Part shown: in pieces, positions 57,857 to 64,000 of the stretch
How the letters are laid out: each line of letters starts with the position of its first letter
How positions within the stretch are numbered: the stretch's first letter is position 1
Source of the DNA: Micractinium sp. NFX-FRZ
Taxonomy: Eukaryota; Chlorophyta; Trebouxiophyceae; Chlorellales; Chlorellaceae
Length of the DNA: 64,000 nucleotides
Direction: 5' to 3'
Assembly (NCBI GenBank): GCA_029339195.1
Contig: JAPTJF010000046.1
Span: 124,001 to 188,000 of the forward strand
Notes under the pieces: generated by a model
What the model saw: the letters and a program-made list of their open reading frames with translations, nothing else
Told to the model about the DNA's origin: nothing
The model's database searches: none
Program-made: the position numbers and the translations under genes

Positions 57857-59842
57857 ATGCCCCCAGCGGGCCTGCTGGCAGAAAAGCTTGCGGCCGCCAC
57901 CGCAGTGCCACCAGAGCAGCGCACTCCCGAGGTGCACAGCTTCATCGAGTGTTGCGCGCTGCAGGAGGAGTTGAGGGAGATGCTGCAACCGTGCAGTGCA
58001 GCGCCTCTGGATGAGCAGCACGCCCGCCTGGCGGCGCTCAAGTTGGTGCGCGCCAACCACGTGTGTGCCACGCCCTCCCTCGCCGACGCGCGCTTCACAA
58101 ACATGTTCATGCACCAGGCACTGGGGCGGGCAAGGCAGCACTTGGCGCGCACGGGTGGCGAGGCTAGCGGGCTGCCGCTGCTTCAGATCGCCGCTCTGCT
58201 CCGCGCAGACTGCAGCCTGGGCACTGTGCTGCGAGCAGTTGCGGGCATGCCGCCGCCCCCCGTCCAGCAGGGCAACATCCACTTTGTGTCCACGCTGCTG
58301 GAGTGCCTGCTTCAGCCGGCGGTGCGGCGCCAGCTAGAGCCCCAATTGGCAGAGCTGCAGGCAGGGCTGCCTGAGCCCCCGCTCACTTTCGACCACATGC
58401 TCGCATATGTCGCCGAGAGCGCTGTGCCGGTGGCCGTCTATGCGGGCAGCACCTCCCCAGCGGCCCAAGCTCTCCTCAGGCACGCCGCCTGCAAGGCCTG
58501 GCCTGACGAGGCGGTGTGCATGTGTGCACTTGTGTGTGTGTGTGTGTGTGTGCATGGGAAGCTGGTGCTTGTCTTGTCTTGTGGTTATGACTGCCCGCTT
58601 GCATATGCCCGCCCCGCTGGGCTCCCCTGAATCAACCGCTGCCGCCGCCCTCATGCATGCTCTCTGCTTGCAGGGCAGCGGTGGCTCTGCTGCCAAGGCT
58701 GGCGGCCACAGACCAGCCTCCAGCTGCCACCCTGCGCCTGCATGCGTCGGCGGCCACGGCGGCTGCCTTCCTCGGCGACGAGCGCTGCTGGGCCCTCAAG
58801 GCAGCTGCACGGCAGGCGGCGGAGCAGGCGGGCAGCGACTACTTCCAGGCACACGAGGGCTATGGCTTGGCCAGCCTTGCGGCGCTGCAAACCACGGCAC
58901 CACCGCCCGACCCGCCCGCTGCAGTGCTGGCGTGGCTGCGCCAGGCATGCGCGGCGCACCGCCGCTGCAAGCGCCTGCTGCCACGCGTGTGGCTTGAAAA
59001 CCTGGAGGACCACGTATCTGCACAGGAGGCGGAGCCCTGGTTGGAGCAGCTGAGTGGCGAGGGCGGCGGCTGGCGGGCTGCGGATGCCGAGCTTGTCGCC
59101 CGGATAAGTCAACAGGAGGCGCTGGCCCTGCAGCAGCTGCTGGCAGACCCAAATGCCTCCTTGACGTGCGGCGGCTGCGGCAGGGTGGCGATGCACCTGC
59201 GCCGCTGCTCTGCCTGCCGCCAGGTGCAGTACTGCAGGTGATGACTCCGTGGGAAGGGGCGTGGGGCGGGCACATGCGCGTGGGTGGGTGGGTGGGTGGG
59301 TGGGGTCGGGAAGGGGGGCCGGGAAGCCCCGCCCCAGGGGGAGGGAGATACAGAGACTTGTGCTGGCGGGGCTTGCTTTGTGTGGCAGGGGAGCTTGTGT
59401 GTCGGGTGCTGTGGCACCCGAGATCCACTGTGCTTCGTCTCCCCTCCCCTCGGGCCTCTCTGCCTGCAGCGTGGAGTGCCAGCATGCGCACTGGCCGCAC
59501 CACAAGACCGCATGCAAGCGGCAGCAGAAGGGGGAGCAGGCAGCAGGTGCAGCTTGCTGCAGCATGCAATGTGGGCATAGTCAACCTGGGGTGATGCGCG
59601 CTGGCCGATGCTTGCGCTGGCTTGTGCTTCACCTGCAAGCTGCCACTTGCCTGCTGACCGATGGGCCGTGCCCCCCCGCTGCACTCTTATTGGCACTGGA
59701 CATGCAGACAGGGAGACCTGCTAACCGAGCAATGCACCCTTCCCACTGCCCCATGTTATTGCAGGTGCTGGCCGCTGAGCTGGCGCCTGCGTGGACCGCG
59801 GCAGCGCTGGAAAGACCAAGTCTGCCTGGGGAGCCATGTTAA
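57857..59842 (+). CDS. Protein with C-terminal MYND zinc finger
   Basis: Met at 57857 starts PPAGLLAEKLAAATAVPPEQ. The helical body contains RTPEVHSFIECCALQEELRE, LKLVRANHVCATPSLADAR and LTFDHMLAYVAESAVPVAVY. The first intron follows E-A-V (donor inside a GT-rich run; acceptor TTGCAG at about 58674), giving VAAVALLPRLAATDQPPA. A second exon ends in CGGCGRVAMHLRRCSACRQV with QYCS, and a third supplies VECQHAHWPHHKTACKRQ. These complete a C4-C2-H-C MYND finger. The 3' end is uncertain: the unspliced frame stops at 59842, and a possible intron in the tail would end it near 59790. The body is not a recognised fold. The MYND core is strikingly like that of the ARM-MYND neighbour. Confidence 0.75.
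58520..58552 (+). repeat. (TG)n microsatellite at a donor site
   Basis: A TG/GTGT run follows directly after the donor of the first intron of the MYND gene, so donor context and repeat length are linked. Confidence 0.85.
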
Positions 59843-60167
59843 GCGCTGTGCAGAGCGGCACTGCTCAGGCTCAGGGTGTGCCAACCACATGCATGCAAAA
59901 CCAACTGCTGAACATGCGTTGTTGCTGCTTTGCCCACAGCTTCAAGAGCCCATTGTGAGGCGAGCTGTGAGTGGCGTCGGCAAACAAGGCATTGCAGCGG
60001 GGTAACCCCTGGAAAAGTGCACTCAGACAGCCCATGCTGACCTGCCCTGACAGCCATGTAGCAGGGCTGATGCAGCTTACACAAAAAAAAAAATGATCAA
60101 TGCAAAGGTAACCATAAATAACATTGAATGCCGAAGTGGCAGTATCAGCTAGTGCACCAGTTGGGCA
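59843..60167. other. Convergent intergenic region
   Basis: This contains TTACA at about 60076 (TGTAA on the minus strand, 90 nt after the LPMO stop) followed by an A11-12 run. No gene is seen. Confidence 0.4.
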
Positions 60168-62908
60168 CTACCTGCACCTGAAGCTGGCAGGGTCCACGCA
60201 CATCTGCAGGGCGTTTGAGAAGCGCAGGGGGCGGGGGCACACGCCCCATGTGGGGGGCCGGCGCAGGGAGGCGCAGCGGAAGAAGCAGGTGCAGCCTGAC
60301 GCCACGTTCGCAAAGTAAGCGTCACTGTTGGGTTTGGTGGCGCACAGGATTGCTGCTGTGGTGGGGTTGCACTGAGCGCCGGCTGGCGGTGGTGGGGGAC
60401 GGGGGCGTGGCCACGAGACCGGGGCGGGGGGCGGGGGAGAGGGCAGCGGGGGACGAGGCGGAGGGGGCGCCGGCGGCTGAGGACGCGGGGGTGGGGGCGA
60501 GGGTCGCGGGGGTGGAGGGGTGCGGGCCAGAGTGGGGGGCAGGGACGGTGCCGGGGCAGCGTCGGCGCTGATGCGTATGTCTGCACGGTGGGGAGACGGG
60601 CGGGAAGTAACACGAGTGCAAAATTCGTTGAATTTGGCACCACATTTTAATCTAAAAAATAAAAAGAGTTTTAGTGTGCTTGATTAAATCACAGCACAGT
60701 GACGCACAGTGGAGCAGGCTGTCGCGTGACCAGGCATTGCACTGATATGGCACCCGGCCCCTGCCGTGCTGGCGTCCTCTTACGAGTGCTTCCCAACACA
60801 ACCACAAGAGCAAGCCACTCACCCGCACAGTTGTAGAACTCCTGCAAGGGTGGGGGCAGCAGACCAGAGAGGGCAGAGACCAGGAGTTGGTGGCATGCAG
60901 GTGAACACATACTCCTGGGCTGCCGCTGCTGCTGCTGCTGCTGCTGCTGCACCTGTTGTGGCCGGTTGGTGCAGCTGCTGCCAGCTGCTGACATCAGTTA
61001 CACGCCGGAGGCAGCACCACAGGCAGTGCCTTGCTATGCAGCGCTGCCGGCTGCTGTTCCCCACTCACCCGCCCACCCACCTCTGGCCAGACTCCCCCGC
61101 GGGCCGGCGCGTCCACGCGCCCGCACCACGCCATGTTGTCGCTGCCCACGTAGGCGGGGGCGCCCGGCACCTGGCAGGAGTTGGCGGTGGTCCACCACCA
61201 CTGCAGGCGGGGCGGGGGGGAAGAGGAGGGAGGGGGGGTGCTCAGGCACATGGGGAGTGGGGCACCTGGCATGCCTTGACGGTGGTATAGCGCCACTGCA
61301 GGGGTCAAGTGAAGGGGAGGGGAGAGGGCTGCGCTCAAGCATATGTAAGGTAAGGCGTGCCAACAAGGGAAGTGGGCGCCGGGTGCCTGGGCGGTGGGCC
61401 GCCACCGCTTGCACGCGGGGAGAGAAAAGAGGAGGGAATGAGGTGGACATGTGGCAGCTCCCTGAGTCGGGGTTGCACTGCATGCAGCATACGGGCTTCT
61501 CTCTCCCACCCACCCACACGGGCTTTGGTGCCGCCCAGCGGGAAGTTCCGCCCTGTGCCCCAACAGAGGGCCGCCCGCCCCAGCAGCTCACCTGGAGCAC
61601 GCAATGGTCGCAAGTGAAGCCCGTGGGCAGGCTGTACCTAAACGTGTACTCCTCTCCCCACAGCTGGCCGCGCAGCAGCCACTCGTTGTTGACCGCCGGC
61701 ACAGGCACGGGGCCGCCCCGGACGGGGGTCCAAGAGTACGGGCCGCCGCCGTCGGTCCTGCAGGGGTTGGGGTGTGTAGTTGGTGTGGGTTGGTGGGTGG
61801 GATGGAGTCGGGGGGTGCGGGCCACAGGTGTTGGGGTGCAATGTGCGGCAGCAGGGTAGCAGGGCCCGGCAAGGGTGGTAGTACAAGCAAGGTTACTAGG
61901 GACGCACTGCCAGGTGTGGTCTCTATGTTGCATGCACTGCCAGCCCACCGCCCTTGAGCTCTCCCTTCTGCCTGTTCTGCAACCCCCACCGCAACCTCCC
62001 GCCAAGGCACTGCCAACCGCCTGAAATACAGCATCCGCCTGCCCCGGTCAGCCACCTCTGGAGCGTGATCGACTCAAAGCACTCCCTGTCGGCGGCCAGG
62101 GGGCGCGGGCAGAGGCGGAAGACGTGCCGGCCGCCGTGCTGGGTGGAGAAGAAGATTTTGAGTATGATGGCTGCAGCAATCGAGGGTGGGGGTGGTGCTG
62201 ACCGTGAGCAGCAGCAGGGGCCAGCAAGAGGCCGTGCCGCCGGGCCTTCAGACGGGCACAGAGGAGGGCGCCGGTGATGCAGCGGTGATGCATGTGAGCA
62301 GCAGCCGGGCGATAACACCAGCTTTTAACGTGCAGGTGGTGGGCACAGAGCGCGGTTTGATAGCATTGATAGCACTGCCAGCATCGATTCATAGCAGCGA
62401 GCCGCCTGCGCAACCCAGGTGGCCCTCACGCCCACCTGACCCGGGCTGGTAGCTCTGGTTGATGGGGCCGGGCGGGGCCATGGCGTCGGCGCCGCACACG
62501 GGGTGCGTCGAGTTGGGCCACATCAGGGTGCCTCCCGCGCTGGTTGCCGCAGCGCCACCTCCGTTCTGGCAGTGGGAGGCAGCGGTTCGGGACGGGACCA
62601 GTTGGGAGTTGGCCTCCCCTTGACACCACTAGCCTGAGACCGGCCCTGTCCCCGCCATCAGCATATGCCCAATACTGCCCCCGCCCCACTCTCCCCTCCG
62701 GGAGCTGGCGCCACCCGGTGCAGGCAATCCTCACCAGGCAGTGGGGGCACCACTGGTAGTTTGTGGCGTAGTTGCGGGAGGCGGGCTCAGACATGAATGC
62801 GTGGCCGGCGGCGGGGCGGGGGAGCAGCGCCGCCGCCAGCACAGCCGCTGCCAGCAGGTTGGCAGCGGCAGGGAGGTGGCGTGGGGGACGAGACGCAGGG
62901 GAGCGCAT
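60168..62908 (-). CDS. AA15-like lytic polysaccharide monooxygenase with C-terminal chitin-binding (CBM14) module
   Basis: ATG at 62908 starts a signal peptide (LLAAAVLAAALLPRPAAG) whose predicted cleavage exposes His at the new N-terminus (HAFMSEPASRNYATNYQWC), the first ligand of the copper histidine brace. Further exons: GGTLMWPNSTHPVCGADAM; IFFSTQHGGRHVFRLCPRP, with the probable second copper His; WTPVRGGPVPVPAVNNEWLL; YTFRYSLPTGFTCDHCVLQ; WWWTTANSCQVPGAPAYVG; a 19-nt exon; then DIRISADAAPAPS. A Pro-rich linker leads to a six-Cys peritrophin-type domain (CNPTTAAILC, NVASGCTCFFRCA, NALQMCVDPASFRC), ending at TAG 60168. LPMOs cleave crystalline polysaccharides oxidatively; AA15 members act on chitin and/or cellulose. 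In a Chlorella-type alga it could remodel a glucosamine-containing wall. Confidence 0.85.
60823..60841 (-). other. 19-nt micro-exon of the LPMO gene
   Basis: Between a CTTGCAG-type acceptor and a GTGAGT donor, only GAGTTCTACAACTGTGCGG is kept. It encodes EFYNCA and the first base of the Asp codon completed by the next exon (ACATACGC), restoring the AA15-type E-F-Y-x-C-A-D-I motif. Confidence 0.75.
61166..61302 (-). repeat. Duplicated exon start with acceptor in LPMO gene
   Basis: The exon start (5' edge at 61200) encoding WWWTTANSCQVP with its CTGCAG acceptor (61166-61207) recurs at 61261-61302, where it would encode WRYTTVKACQVP. About 34 of 42 bases match and offset is 95 bp. Confidence 0.88.
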
Positions 62909-64000
62909 TGTTGCTTGAATGTTGCTCGAATGGGCTGGGATGGCGAGGCGGGGGTCACGAAGTAGGTGGGGTTTCAACCTGCCGCCCCAATGCGCGCTGT
63001 GTGCCGCTGGCGGCGACCTGCAGGCAGCGGCCCAGGGGCCCGGTGCACGGCGCATCAGCGAGCGCCACTGCTGCTCCACTGTCATGGCGACAGTGTGCTG
63101 GGGCAAGACGAAGAACGGGAAGCACGCGGGGTGAAGGGCTCACACCATGTGCCTGGCCGGCCGGGAGGTGCAAACGCGCAACCAGGCATGCCGTCCCTTG
63201 TTTCTAGGCCTCACGGACCTCAATTGCCCGCGGTGCAGTCCGGACCGGATGGAGCAGGGTGCCTCTGGTCCAGTTAGAGCTGCTGAAGCGCCGCTCGAAA
63301 TAAGCTTGCGACACCCACACGATTGAAAAATATTTGAGTGCGCGGCTTCGCTGGGCCAGCTGGACGAGCAATAGGCGCGCCTTCCTGAGGCACCTGCACA
63401 GGCAGCTTCCAGCCCAGCTTCTCACTGAGGTGCACACCTGGCCAGGCGCGTGGTACCACCATCAATTTGTGCCGCCTTACATGACTCTGCTCATATTACG
63501 TGCCGGCAAGTAATCGGTCACGTATGCCTACCATCTTCCACGAGGCTGGAAGGCCAGGCCCTGGCAGCATGGAGGGCACCCAGGGGAAGCGTGCCACCGG
63601 CACTGGCATGGGGTACTGCAGCACCGGTCGAAACCCGCCGCCTGCACTGTGGCCTGGCGCGCACAAGGTGGGCAGGACGGGATGCACGTGCAGGGGAAAA
63701 TGAAGTCAGCAAACTCAGCACGCGACTTGCAGGTGCTGCCTGGCCCCCGGGAAGATTGGCACCGCTCATGGCAGCACTCAAAACTGGGCAGGTTCCCCCG
63801 CTCCGGGATGCACTTCATCTGGCGTCCTGTGCTGCGCCCCCCCTTCAAGTGGAACCGGTCTGTGCAATGAGTCTGATTCTGTATCACAGCACGACATGTA
63901 TGCTGAAAGGTGTGCATGTCCAAGATAAAGATCTCACTCCTGTGGCTGTGGTTGTGCTGTCAGAAAGCGCACGACAGCACATGCGCCGGCAGCATCAGCA
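62909..64000. other. Promoter of LPMO gene and unassigned sequence to window end
   Basis: The LPMO 5' flank should lie in the first few hundred bases; the LPMO frame itself is open back to a Met at 63106. From 63490 to 63870 both strands have Cys- or Pro-rich open frames, but none shows splice-consistent, family-like sequence. The region is AT-richer near 63280-63330 and 63860-63960. I cannot support a gene here. Confidence 0.35.

Noticed and set aside
60076..60094. A-rich run as a retroposed poly(A) tail
   Set aside because: The run is only 11-12 bases, has no target-site duplication or retrosequence next to it, and sits beside the LPMO poly(A) signal.
63528..63923. Cys-rich minus-strand frame near the window end as a secreted protein
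   Set aside because: Cys spacing is irregular, there is no signal peptide, and the opposite strand is equally open. The support is too weak.

Overview
The window looks like nuclear DNA of a GC-rich green alga, most likely a trebouxiophyte of the Chlorella type. The evidence is: genes on both strands broken by many short introns (mostly GT-AG, two GC-AG); alanine-, glycine- and glutamine-rich coding sequence; TGTAA elements 60-310 nt after several stop codons, which is the green-algal polyadenylation signal; a block of plant-type CCCTAAA telomeric units; plant-like gene families (secreted PLA2, amine oxidase, eL34, plant-type FPL protein); and an AA15-like polysaccharide oxygenase with a chitin-binding module. 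The species call is an inference. There are no operons, CRISPR arrays or bacterial features.

Layout. 2-103 (+): last codons of a U-box protein. 698-4940 (-): unrecognised protein with an in-frame TAG in its last exon. 5654-11699 (+): secreted-domain/TM/TKL kinase receptor, with interstitial telomere repeats in one intron. 12198-13762 (-): secreted phospholipase A2. 14190-14566 (-): possible ARM-repeat remnant. 15218-20961 (-): large conserved membrane protein of unknown function. 21956-22612 (-): small, probably plastid-targeted membrane protein. 23319-23450 (-): UQCC6/Brawnin-like microprotein. 24503-26096 (+): ribosomal protein eL34. 26723-30766 (+): CRAL-TRIO/BCH-type protein. 31284-35162 (-): secreted polyamine oxidase. 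36565-43192 (-): CLEC16A/EMA-like FPL protein. 43666-46584 (+): Vms1/ANKZF1 peptidyl-tRNA hydrolase. 47081-50701 (-): cytosolic PNGase. 51402-53790 (+): TM-anchored coiled coil with a C-terminal HPD motif. 54106-55862 (-): ARM-MYND protein. 56497-56791 (+): short orphan coding remnant. 57857-59842 (+): second MYND protein. 60168-62908 (-): AA15-like LPMO with a C-terminal chitin-binding domain. The last kilobase has no gene I can support.

Functional links. CLEC16A-like, Vms1 and PNGase are contiguous and are all protein or organelle quality-control factors. Vms1 carries a perfect p97/Cdc48-binding VIM motif, and PNGase is a p97-associated enzyme in other eukaryotes. The LPMO, PLA2, amine oxidase and receptor kinase are predicted to enter the secretory pathway.

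The most notable structural signal is that at eight exon-intron junctions in six genes the edge of the exon, normally with its splice site, is repeated once or more inside the adjoining intron, 30-105 bp away (PLA2, CRAL-TRIO, polyamine oxidase, CLEC16A-like twice, Vms1 twice, LPMO). The copies range from identical to well diverged. This suggests a continuing local-duplication process that supplies new splice sites. All exon models here were read by eye and need transcript support.
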